Source of the DNA: Sphingomonadales bacterium
GTDB lineage: Bacteria; Bacteroidota; Bacteroidia; Chitinophagales; Chitinophagaceae
Length of the DNA: 64,000 nt
Reading direction: 5' to 3'
NCBI GenBank assembly: GCA_016872155.1
Contig: VHBB01000002.1
Coordinates: 124,001-188,000 of the forward strand
The first letter of the stretch is position 1; the number at the start of each line of letters is the position of its first letter. This document shows positions 36,007-43,135 of the stretch, one piece after another. The position numbers and the translations under genes were made by a program. The notes below the pieces were generated by a model. That model was given only the letters and a program-made list of their open reading frames with translations, was not told the origin of the DNA and searched no databases.

Positions 36007-37611
36007 ATGAAAAATTTTCTTATTGTGTTTCTCGTTTCTTTCTTATTGACCGCTTTTGGGTGTACTCGTCAAAAAGATATCGTTTCGCTGGATCAAACTT
36101 CTAGCGATAAGCCTGTCTTAGCTGCCCGTTACCCCTCAACTCCCGAGGAGTTGGCCCTGGTCGGTCATCTCTCTGAGATAACAGAGGTATTTAAAGTGCT
36201 CTACAAGAATAATGCTAATGTAAGATTGGTTAATGCTTCTATCTATGCCCATGTATTTGCCGATGAGACTGTTCTTTTGGGCGATCTTATTTTTCCTGCA
36301 CAAAGCAGACTGCCACTATATACTCGTTTTGATTCTCTCTCCCGAGCCTGGAATGTAGATCTTGCTTCTTTTGCCCAGCAATTCTGGAGTGAGGTACAAA
36401 AACGCAATAACGCCGACCTTGAACAGTTCTTGCAAGGTCTAATGCCTTCTGTTGCTGCAGGACAATATGGTGTTGATAACGGAACGGCGCCCCCTGTCTC
36501 TGTCTATTTTCCATATTCCGAGTTGTTCGCTCCTTCTACCGGCGGGGCTTATCTTCCTACAGTATCACTGCTCAATGCTGCCGCTGATACAGATGAGGCG
36601 CCCGGTAGTGAGCCTGTTTACCAAGGAAGCACACTTACTGGTTATACTACTGTCTTAGTGAATGATGTTTATACAACTTCACATCCTACTCATATAGTTG
36701 GGGTCAATGGTCCTGAGCAGCCGGCCACCGGACCTGGGGGGGGGGGGATAGGTATTGGTGGTGGCGGTTTTTGTTTTGGGCCTGGTTGCATGGGATGGAT
36801 ACCGCCTCCAACCACCGTGCCGGTAGAGATCAAACGTTCAGTTTTAGTTGATAATTATGTCTTAAAAGCTCAGTATGATAATCTGATCAGCTTTACAGGG
36901 AATGGTGGTGGCTCAGAGGTTCGCATCAATAGGATCTCTGCTCATCTACAGCCTACTATAGGCTCTGCAGTTACTGAATTTGCACCGCTGCCCCTTGTGA
37001 ATGCTCCTCCTGGCTTTAGTTTCGATCAAACACTGACCTCACATACCCGGCAAGAGATTAGCGACAAGGTCTGGAAGAAAACTCTCTTTTGGGGACCGGC
37101 GTATGGTGAATCTCGGTGGGACACCAGTTGGGTACAAGACAATTTTGAACAGGTCTTAGCTGTTTGGGAGTATGATAATACCAACCAGCGGGCCTCTTTT
37201 AATGGGCAGCTTTATACCACACTAATTCAAACCACTAGTACTCCTATGGCGTTAGTTGGCGGTGTCAAGCCTTACTCGGTACTGGCTCCCTCTATGCATC
37301 CGCCAATAAAACACCTTAGAATTTCTAGAAGCGTTTATTTTGGTGAGGCTCGAAATAATTTTGGATTTGGATATCGACCCGGTAATTGTGGAACTGATTT
37401 TAACAGATCTCAATATAAGTGGGATTGTACAAATTGGAGTGATTATGCAGGATTGGACCCCTATTCTTTTTCATTTCCTAGTCCCGCCAATCAAACCTCG
37501 CTTTGGCCTGCTCGTGATGTACACTGGGACACAAAGGCGGGCTCGGTATTTGGCTGGGTATGGCCTTATCGAGTTTATTACACTGGAGGGTATTCACCGA
37601 TTTGGTTCTAA
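36007..37611 (+). CDS. large lipoprotein of unknown function with G12 tract
   Basis: This 534-residue protein has a lipoprotein signal (MKNFLIVFLVSFLLTAFGC) with the lipobox cysteine at residue 19, so it is probably anchored in the outer membrane. I chose the ATG at 36007; a TTG 63 bases upstream gives no signal peptide at its N-terminus. The first half is helical and acidic. A Gly-rich linker near residues 244-262 is encoded partly by a run of 12 G (36736-36747). The C-terminal half is rich in Trp, Tyr and Pro (for example WDCTNWSDYAG). I recognise no domain. It is followed 20 bases later by a small lipoprotein gene. Confidence 0.8.
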   Translation: MKNFLIVFLVSFLLTAFGCTRQKDIVSLDQTSSDKPVLAARYPSTPEELALVGHLSEITEVFKVLYKNNANVRLVNASIYAHVFADETVLLGDLIFPAQSRLPLYTRFDSLSRAWNVDLASFAQQFWSEVQKRNNADLEQFLQGLMPSVAAGQYGVDNGTAPPVSVYFPYSELFAPSTGGAYLPTVSLLNAAADTDEAPGSEPVYQGSTLTGYTTVLVNDVYTTSHPTHIVGVNGPEQPATGPGGGGIGIGGGGFCFGPGCMGWIPPPTTVPVEIKRSVLVDNYVLKAQYDNLISFTGNGGGSEVRINRISAHLQPTIGSAVTEFAPLPLVNAPPGFSFDQTLTSHTRQEISDKVWKKTLFWGPAYGESRWDTSWVQDNFEQVLAVWEYDNTNQRASFNGQLYTTLIQTTSTPMALVGGVKPYSVLAPSMHPPIKHLRISRSVYFGEARNNFGFGYRPGNCGTDFNRSQYKWDCTNWSDYAGLDPYSFSFPSPANQTSLWPARDVHWDTKAGSVFGWVWPYRVYYTGGYSPIWF

Positions 37612-37631
37612 CATTTTAGTAAAGCTAGATT

Positions 37632-37991
37632 ATGAGGTATACTTTTATATTATTGGTTCTTTTATCTGCTTGCACCGGCGATGTATTTCCTCCAAAGGAG
37701 AACCTTCCGGACATTAATTTATTATATGATAAGAAGTGGAATTTAAAAAGTAGTGTTCGGGATGGCATTTCTTCCGTCCACCAAGGGGAGTGGGTGTTGC
37801 TTACCCGTGTCAATACAACTTCTTATTGCGGGCCGGTATGGAATGATAATTTCGGTAATAGTTGGTCTGTAATTGTTGATCCAATGGCCATTTCTACTCC
37901 TTTTACTGAGTATTATATACGTTATTTAATGAAGGATAGTATGGTCTTGGTGAGCGACAGGAATAATACATATAGGTTTAGTGTGAGGTAG
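37632..37991 (+). CDS. small lipoprotein of unknown function
   Basis: This 119-residue protein begins with a short lipoprotein signal, MRYTFILLVLLSAC, with Cys14 as the lipidated residue. The mature part of about 105 residues has alternating strands and looks like a small lipocalin-like or META-type beta domain (KKWNLKSSV, EWVLLTRV, MVLVSDRNNTYRFSV), but I cannot assign it. It starts 20 bases after the larger lipoprotein gene and is probably in the same operon. Its AT-rich codons match its neighbours in this stretch. Confidence 0.72.
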   Translation: MRYTFILLVLLSACTGDVFPPKENLPDINLLYDKKWNLKSSVRDGISSVHQGEWVLLTRVNTTSYCGPVWNDNFGNSWSVIVDPMAISTPFTEYYIRYLMKDSMVLVSDRNNTYRFSVR

Positions 37992-37995
37992 CTGA

Positions 37996-38430
37996 TTGCA
38001 GCTCTTTCGAGCTATCTTGCAGTTATTGAGCGCTCCTTCGGATCATATTATTCTATATGACGGGTTTTGCTATTTGTGTAGCAGGGCTGTTCAATTTGTT
38101 TTACAGCGCGACCCCGTCGGTCATTTTTGCTTTACATCGCTTCAGTCCGAAGCTGGTAAGTCTATTTTACTGAACTATCATCGCTCTAACCTCGCTCTTG
38201 ATTCTGTAGTACTAATCTCTAAAGGGCGAGTATATACGAGGTCTGATGCCGCGTTGTTGATCTTGCGTCATTTATCCGGCGGTTGGCGGCTATTTTCTTT
38301 TTTTCTGATCATCCCCAGGCCAATCAGGGATCTCTTGTACCGCTTGGTAGCTCGTTATCGTTATCGCCTCTTTGGTAAAAGGGTCTCTTGTCTTATTGCT
38401 CTGCCTGAGTGGGAGGGGCGATTTTTTTAG
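37996..38430 (+). CDS. DCC-family (DUF393) thiol-disulfide-like protein
   Basis: This protein of up to 144 residues belongs to the DCC (DUF393, YuxK) family, named for the Asp-Cys-Cys pattern seen here in YDGFCYLCSRA. It has a thioredoxin-like outline, but the biochemical role of the family is unclear. There is no ATG at the start: in-frame TTG codons at 37996, 38017 and 38026 are possible, and the last gives the usual short N-terminus before the motif. It begins 4 bases after the small lipoprotein gene, so the three genes from 36007 may form an operon. Confidence 0.8.
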   Translation: MQLFRAILQLLSAPSDHIILYDGFCYLCSRAVQFVLQRDPVGHFCFTSLQSEAGKSILLNYHRSNLALDSVVLISKGRVYTRSDAALLILRHLSGGWRLFSFFLIIPRPIRDLLYRLVARYRYRLFGKRVSCLIALPEWEGRFF

Positions 38431-38457
38431 GGAAATAATGAGCAATTTTTACCAAAT

Positions 38458-38473
38458 ATTGACTTATATCAAT
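38458..38473. promoter_or_regulatory. candidate Crp/Fnr-type operator upstream of the regulator (site 1)
   Basis: ATTGACTTATATCAAT is an imperfect 16-base palindrome 52 bases before the regulator's ATG. Its central 14 bases match the FNR consensus TTGAT-N4-ATCAA at 9 of 10 defined positions. Read on the other strand it differs from the site at 39122 by a single base. Confidence 0.6.
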
Positions 38474-38525
38474 GTTTCAACTTATTTTCTGAGTCGATTT
38501 ACGAATTTGTTACTTATTTGTGAGT

Positions 38526-39104
38526 ATGCTCACCCTGGTCAATGATCTGGTTAAAATGCTTTCTCTCTTTTATCCTGTTTCAAAAGAGGTTAGGGCCTTT
38601 TTGTTGGCAAATTGCAGGCTTAGAAAAGCAGCCAAGGGCGAGTACCTGCTTGTGCCCGGCGAGGTTTGCGACCGATACTTTTTTATTCATCAGGGTGCGG
38701 TAAGAGCTTTTATTCGCGAGGGTGGAAAAGAAGTTACCACCTGGATTTCTGCCACCAACGAGATCGCGACTTCTATTTACAGTATGCGGGAGAAGAGGCC
38801 CTCGATGGAATATATTCAGGCCATTTGTGAATCAGTTTTACTAGAGCTGGACGCCGACAAGTTAGAGGAGTTGTTTCAAAAGTTTCCCGAGACCAATATC
38901 ATCATCAGACGTCTCTTGACTGCCTATTATCAAGATGCAGAGATACGGTCATTCATTGCTCGTATTCCTTCTGCCGAGGCCCGCTGTCAGTTCTTTTTAA
39001 AGACATATCCAGACAAAGCGCTACTCGCCCCAAAAAAATATATAGCTTCTTTTCTCGGCATACGAGAAGAAACCTTGTCTAGGGTCATGAATAAGCGTAA
39101 GTAG
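38526..39104 (+). CDS. Crp/Fnr family transcriptional regulator
   Basis: This 192-residue regulator has an N-terminal cyclic-nucleotide-binding-like domain (about 20-120, with GEYLLVPGEVCDRYFFIHQG as the first strands and turn). Its C-terminal helix-turn-helix holds IASFLGIREETLSRVMN, a typical Crp/Fnr recognition helix. The cNMP pocket residues are not clearly conserved, so the ligand is unknown, and no FNR-type cysteine cluster is present. A GTG 6 bases upstream is an alternative start. Palindromes resembling its expected site flank the gene on both sides, suggesting autoregulation and control of the next gene. Confidence 0.88.
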   Translation: MLTLVNDLVKMLSLFYPVSKEVRAFLLANCRLRKAAKGEYLLVPGEVCDRYFFIHQGAVRAFIREGGKEVTTWISATNEIATSIYSMREKRPSMEYIQAICESVLLELDADKLEELFQKFPETNIIIRRLLTAYYQDAEIRSFIARIPSAEARCQFFLKTYPDKALLAPKKYIASFLGIREETLSRVMNKRK

Positions 39105-39121
39105 GGGATTGAGTTTCTATG

Positions 39122-39137
39122 ATTGATTTAAGTCAAT
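39122..39137. promoter_or_regulatory. candidate Crp/Fnr-type operator upstream of the S74 gene (site 2)
   Basis: ATTGATTTAAGTCAAT lies 17 bases after the regulator gene and 73 bases before the S74 gene start. It matches the site at 38458-38473 (other strand) at 15 of 16 bases and the FNR-type consensus at 9 of 10. Confidence 0.6.
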
Positions 39138-39210
39138 TCATCCTAAAAAATTGGTTAATTACTTACGCTTGATTACTAATTTTCAGTTCAGCTATTAAAA
39201 GCCATCCGCT

Positions 39211-40299
39211 ATGAAAACCTTTAAAAAGTTAGTTTATTTCTTTTGTTTTTTCGGGTCTCTGTCTTCCAGCAATAGTCTTTTAGCGCAAGTGGGGGTAGGA
39301 ACCTCATCTCCTACGACCGGTACTAAGTTCGAGGTCGTTGGCGCGGGAACGACCTCTGCCACCACCGCCTTGCGGGTTCGCAATTCTTCTTCTTCGACCC
39401 CGCTTATGATGGTTCGGGATGATGGGAATGTGGGGATTGGGACTGTCAATCCTTCAGCGGGTTTGGAGATCGTAACGGATGGTTCTCAACTAAATGCTTT
39501 GAGAGTGACTTCCAGTCAAACGTATAGTTCAAGTCCGGATGCAGGCATTGTATTTAGAATGAAATATAATACTGCAGGAACGTATACATCTGGAGCCGTT
39601 ATTAGCGGTGTAAAAGAGAATGGCACTGATGGAGATCAATCTGGAAGTTTACGTTTTTTGACTAATAATAATGGTTCAATAGATGAAAAAATGAGAATAA
39701 CAAGTGGTGGTAATATTATTCTTGGAACCGCAACCAGTGGAGGAACATCAACTCCAACTTATATAGATTTAGGAAATAATTACAGTAATGGGGCTTCAAG
39801 AGATAAATTAAAAATTTATTTAATTAATGATGGAGGTATTACAAAATATGGATTTAGTGTTGGCAGTAACAGTGATCTTCAGTACCACTCTAATTCAGTT
39901 CATCGGTTCTATATTCAGGATGTTAGTAGAGTAACAATAGACGCTAATGGCAATGTAACAGCTACTGCTTTTACATCATCCTCTGATGCTCGATTAAAGA
40001 ATGTCTTGCAATCTTGGGACAATGAAGATCAAATTGACTTTGTTCAATTCCGCTGGAAAAATGGACCCGATGCCAGAGATCACTTCGGATACTTAGCCCA
40101 AGATGTTCAAAAGGTATTACCCGATGCCGTGCATACTGATGGAGAGGGTATGCTATCTGTCAATTATGACGAGGTACATAGCTTTAAGATCTCTAATCTG
40201 GAGCAAAAGAATTCGAAACAAGAACAACGTATCAAAGAGTTGGAAAATACAGTAGAGGAATTAAAAAAGCTAATTAAGAAAAGAAGATTTAGGAAATAG
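39211..40299 (+). CDS. secreted protein with C-terminal peptidase S74 (endosialidase chaperone) domain
   Basis: This 362-residue protein has a signal peptide ending LLAQ at residue 26, then repetitive glycine/serine/threonine-rich strands of the type found in tail-fibre-like stalks. From residue 257 (SSDARLKN) it has an intramolecular chaperone domain of the S74 family, which in phage tailspikes helps the trimer fold and then cuts itself off at the serine. GYLAQDVQKVLPDAV follows at about 293-307, and a C-terminal coiled coil ends the protein. Such proteins in Bacteroidota are surface adhesin-like rather than phage. No phage genes are nearby. The middle of the gene is clearly AT-rich. Confidence 0.85.
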   Translation: MKTFKKLVYFFCFFGSLSSSNSLLAQVGVGTSSPTTGTKFEVVGAGTTSATTALRVRNSSSSTPLMMVRDDGNVGIGTVNPSAGLEIVTDGSQLNALRVTSSQTYSSSPDAGIVFRMKYNTAGTYTSGAVISGVKENGTDGDQSGSLRFLTNNNGSIDEKMRITSGGNIILGTATSGGTSTPTYIDLGNNYSNGASRDKLKIYLINDGGITKYGFSVGSNSDLQYHSNSVHRFYIQDVSRVTIDANGNVTATAFTSSSDARLKNVLQSWDNEDQIDFVQFRWKNGPDARDHFGYLAQDVQKVLPDAVHTDGEGMLSVNYDEVHSFKISNLEQKNSKQEQRIKELENTVEELKKLIKKRRFRK

Positions 40300-40372
40300 G
40301 TTTTCGTTTTTTGAAGTAGAGATCGTATTCTGCTCGCTACGCTCGCAGTTCCGCGGGGGGAGGGGCACTAAT

Positions 40373-40410
40373 AAAAAAGTCCTGGCTCGCTTCGCTCACC
40401 CGGTCTTTTT
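40373..40410. terminator. bidirectional terminator hairpin 1
   Basis: An A6-G run and a stem containing the TTCG loop are closed by CGGTCTTTTT, so the hairpin has an A tract before it and a T tract after it and can work on both strands. The stem contains a T-T mismatch. Confidence 0.6.
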
Positions 40411-40470
40411 ATTTGTCCGCTTAGTCAAACCAGCCCGCCTTCGGCGGACCGGCTTGCCCCGCCGCCAAAT

Positions 40471-40502
40471 AAAAAATCCCGCACTTCGTGCAGGACTTTT
40501 TT
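40471..40502. terminator. bidirectional terminator hairpin 2
   Basis: AAAAAATCCCGCAC, a TTC loop and GTGCAGGACTTTTTT form a strong hairpin with one bulge, 5 bases from the tRNA-Leu end. It can stop transcription of both the S74 gene and the tRNA gene. A GC-rich hairpin CCGCC-TTC-GGCGG (40436-40448) lies between this and hairpin 1. Confidence 0.8.
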
Positions 40503-40507
40503 ATTTG

Positions 40508-40591
40508 TGCCCGAGATCGGAATCGAACCGATACACCATTGCTGGCGGCAGATTTTGAGTCTGCTGCGTCTACCAGTTTCGCCACCCGGGC
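40508..40591 (-). tRNA. tRNA-Leu (anticodon CAA)
   Basis: On the minus strand an 84-base class II tRNA pairs GCCCGGG with CTCGGGC, discriminator A. The D arm is GGCGAAACTGGTAGACGC, the anticodon loop CTCAAAA gives CAA, a long variable arm (GCCGCCAGCAATGGTGT) follows, and the T arm is CGGTTCGATTCCG. Confidence 0.96.
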
Positions 40592-40601
40592 GGGAGGAGG
40601 G

Positions 40602-40609
40602 CAAAGGTA
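40602..40609 (-). promoter_or_regulatory. -7 promoter element of tRNA-Leu
   Basis: On the minus strand this reads TACCTTTG, an exact TAnnTTTG, 10 bases before the tRNA. Confidence 0.6.
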
Positions 40610-40615
40610 AGCAAA

Positions 40616-41116
40616 TCAGCTAAAAAGACTGCCCCGAATGCGCTCCAGATATTTCTTCTGAAAATAATACTCTTTTACTTTCAACAAGTCGGCCTCTGAT
40701 GTTTGTCCATCCTGATACTGCGCAATAATATCGCCAACGGGGGCATAGATCTGCGCTTCTAGCGCTTGCAGGCGGTCTTTCAACGTCGATTGTTGCTCCT
40801 CATCCTGTTCGCTAATGGCTTCGTTGATCTCCATCATCTCCATTAAAAAAACGGGATCCAACTGATACTTCTCATTATCGGCAAGTAATCCTTTTAATTG
40901 TAATACGTAGGCGATGGTTTCCTCCCGGTGTTGAAAGACCTTCCAGGCCTTATTGACCAAGGCGCTTTTTTCAAGGGCTTCTTCTTGCGCCTCGGGCGTT
41001 TCGTTAGTAAAGAAATCGGGGTGATAGCGACGGCTGAGTTGCATAAAGGTGCTTCTCAGGGCCTGGCTGTCTACCTGCAGCTGAATGGGTATCGCAAAGA
41101 GTTCAAAATAGTTCAT
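40616..41116 (-). CDS. hscB: Fe-S assembly co-chaperone HscB (J-domain)
   Basis: This 166-residue J-domain protein works with an Hsp70-type chaperone to move clusters off IscU. The J domain carries the HPD tripeptide at 32-34 (RRYHPDFF), and the C-terminal helical HscB oligomerisation domain (about 85-165) follows. The start is taken at 41116 (MNYFELF); an in-frame extension upstream would overlap the divergent gene and adds no domain. No hscA or iscU is adjacent. It could also be a generic DnaJ-like protein, but the C-terminal domain favours HscB. Confidence 0.85.
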   Translation of the reverse strand: MNYFELFAIPIQLQVDSQALRSTFMQLSRRYHPDFFTNETPEAQEEALEKSALVNKAWKVFQHREETIAYVLQLKGLLADNEKYQLDPVFLMEMMEINEAISEQDEEQQSTLKDRLQALEAQIYAPVGDIIAQYQDGQTSEADLLKVKEYYFQKKYLERIRGSLFS

Positions 41117-41140
41117 ACAATAAAACCGCTTAAATCGGGT

Positions 41141-41148
41141 TAATTTTG
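41141..41148 (+). promoter_or_regulatory. -7 promoter element of saccharopine dehydrogenase gene
   Basis: TAATTTTG matches TAnnTTTG and ends 17 bases before the ATG at 41166. Confidence 0.5.
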
Positions 41149-41165
41149 CGGCTGATTGCAAAGGT

Positions 41166-42374
41166 ATGCCTATGATTAAGATTGGATTGTTGCGCGAGGG
41201 TAAAAATCCGCCCGATAGTCGGGTAGCGCTCACCCCGGCACAGTGCAAGTGGCTTCAAAAGAACTTCCAGCAAGTGCAAATTGTGGCGCAACCTTCGCCC
41301 ACTCGTTGTTTTGCCGATAAGGAGTACCTGGCAGCAGGAGTCGCAGTGCAAGAGGACCTTTCTGGCTGCGAGTATATTTTTGGCATCAAAGAGGTGTCGA
41401 TCGAGCAGCTGATCGAACAGAAGACCTACTTGTTTTTTTCGCATACCAAAAAGCTCCAGCCGTATAATCAAGACTTATTTCGGGCTGTTTTGCAAAAGCG
41501 TATCCGTCTTATCGATTACGAATGTCTGGAGCACGAAGACGGGCAGCGAATTATCGGATTTGGCTTCTTTGCCGGGGTGGTGGGTGCCCACAATGGGATC
41601 ATGGCTTATGGAAAAAGAACCGGCACCTTTACCTTAAATAGGGTTTATAAACAGCGTAGCTTCAAAGAGTTAATTCATACATATTTTGGCCTTAAGCTGC
41701 CTCCGATCAAAATTGCCGTAACCGGTTCGGGCCGGGTGGCCCACGGTATTTTAGAGGTGATGAACCTGATAGGCATCCATGAGGTGGAGCCCTCGGACTA
41801 CCTAAAAAGGGACTACACCTACCCGGTGTATACGCATCTAAAGGGCGCCGATCTTTTTCAGCATAAAGAAAATGGGGGCTACGACCGCGAGGAGTTCCAT
41901 GCGCACCACGACCGCTACAAGACCCGGTTTAAACCGTATACCTATGTTACCGATATTTTGATGAACGGTATTTATTGGGAGCAGGGAATGCAACGGCTTT
42001 TCGAAAGCGAAGACGTGCGTGACCCCAAATTCCGCATCGTAACAATTGCCGATATTACCGATGATGCCCACGGGTCAGTTCCTATCAATCTGGGCGATCA
42101 AAGTATCGAGGACCCGCTCTATGGGGTCGATCGAACAACCCTGGCTAAAACCGCTCCCTATTTGCCCGGTTCTATCGATGTGATGGCGGTAGGTAATTTA
42201 CCCAATGAGCTGCCCCGTGATGCCAGTCGCTATTTTGGAGAACAATTGATCAAATACATTCTAGAAGATCTGTTCAAAGGCGGCTCTTCGCTTATAGAAA
42301 AAGCCACGTTAACCAATAATGGGGCGCTATCTCCTACCTACGAATACATGCGTAGCTATGCTGGTCTAGGCTGA
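41166..42374 (+). CDS. saccharopine dehydrogenase-like oxidoreductase (lysine-forming type)
   Basis: This 402-residue protein has the AlaDH/PNT-type N-terminal domain (GLLREGKNPPDSRVALTP near residue 7) and Rossmann domain (VTGSGRVAHGILEV, about 185-198) of saccharopine dehydrogenase (NAD+, L-lysine-forming). The family's catalytic lysine and histidine probably lie in GIKEVS and FFSHTKK. In lysine breakdown, lysine and 2-oxoglutarate combine to saccharopine. No partner enzyme lies beside it; with the glutaryl-CoA dehydrogenase at 12.4 kb it hints at a lysine route, but this is inference. An ATG 6 bases downstream is an alternative start. Confidence 0.82.
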   Translation: MPMIKIGLLREGKNPPDSRVALTPAQCKWLQKNFQQVQIVAQPSPTRCFADKEYLAAGVAVQEDLSGCEYIFGIKEVSIEQLIEQKTYLFFSHTKKLQPYNQDLFRAVLQKRIRLIDYECLEHEDGQRIIGFGFFAGVVGAHNGIMAYGKRTGTFTLNRVYKQRSFKELIHTYFGLKLPPIKIAVTGSGRVAHGILEVMNLIGIHEVEPSDYLKRDYTYPVYTHLKGADLFQHKENGGYDREEFHAHHDRYKTRFKPYTYVTDILMNGIYWEQGMQRLFESEDVRDPKFRIVTIADITDDAHGSVPINLGDQSIEDPLYGVDRTTLAKTAPYLPGSIDVMAVGNLPNELPRDASRYFGEQLIKYILEDLFKGGSSLIEKATLTNNGALSPTYEYMRSYAGLG

Positions 42375-42376
42375 TC

Positions 42377-43126
42377 TTATAGCGCCAGGTAGTAGTCTTT
42401 TAGCAATTCGGTAAATTCATGGCTATACGTGCCCACTGCATTTGTAATGCAAATTTCTTTTTCGTCTATACGTTTAGATGTCTGCATCTCTTCGGTCTTT
42501 TTTCGTTGACCGGCCAATAGCAGCCGGTGGGCTGGATGCTGTGCAGCGGTTCTTACTTTTATTTTTTCTATCAGGGTCAGCTCGGCCGATCGAATTAATT
42601 CCTCGACCTCTTTTTCTCTTCTTGCCGGCACCAACAGAAAAAAATAACCACGACTATGCAGATTTACGGCAATAAAAGAAAATAATTGCGCCAGCGATAG
42701 GGTCTCGTTATGAAAGGCCCAGTTTCTTTTTTGTGCCGTTGCTTTTAGATCATCTTGATAAAATGGGGGATTACTAACAATTATGTCGTAGGGGGCCGCT
42801 GGCAAAAAATTGGTCACATTTGTCGTAACAACGCTGAGTTGCTTTTCAGCGCTAGCTTTTGCAATGTTGCTACGGGCCTGTTCAGCGGTCGGGGGATCTA
42901 TTTCAAGTGCTTCAATTGAGCTGGTTGGATTTTTTTGATGTATCATGGGCGAAAGGAGGCCCGTGCCGGCTCCTACATCGGCTATTCGAAGCGAAGTAGG
43001 CTGCGCCTGCCGCTGCATCTGCCTGCTTACCCAGGCCCCAAACAAACAAGCGTCGGTCGTTACTTTCATAGCGGCCTGGTCTTGCCAAATGGTAAATTGT
43101 TTGAACGAAAAATACGAGTTAGCCAT
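42377..43126 (-). CDS. trmN6: tRNA1(Val) adenine-37 N6-methyltransferase TrmN6
   Basis: This SAM-dependent enzyme methylates N6 of A37 in tRNA-Val(UAC). SAM motif I is DVGAGTGLLSP (50-60) and the N6-adenine motif NPPF is at 119-122, with EALEIDPPT as motif II. The 249-residue length and the N-terminal FSFKQFTIWQDQAAMKV segment fit the YfiC/TrmN6 family. Its presumed substrate gene, tRNA-Val with A37, is in the same window at 26.1 kb. It is followed by tsaD 9 bases upstream on the same strand and is likely cotranscribed with it; both modify A37. Confidence 0.9.
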   Translation of the reverse strand: MANSYFSFKQFTIWQDQAAMKVTTDACLFGAWVSRQMQRQAQPTSLRIADVGAGTGLLSPMIHQKNPTSSIEALEIDPPTAEQARSNIAKASAEKQLSVVTTNVTNFLPAAPYDIIVSNPPFYQDDLKATAQKRNWAFHNETLSLAQLFSFIAVNLHSRGYFFLLVPARREKEVEELIRSAELTLIEKIKVRTAAQHPAHRLLLAGQRKKTEEMQTSKRIDEKEICITNAVGTYSHEFTELLKDYYLAL

Positions 43127-43135
43127 ACGATAAAC

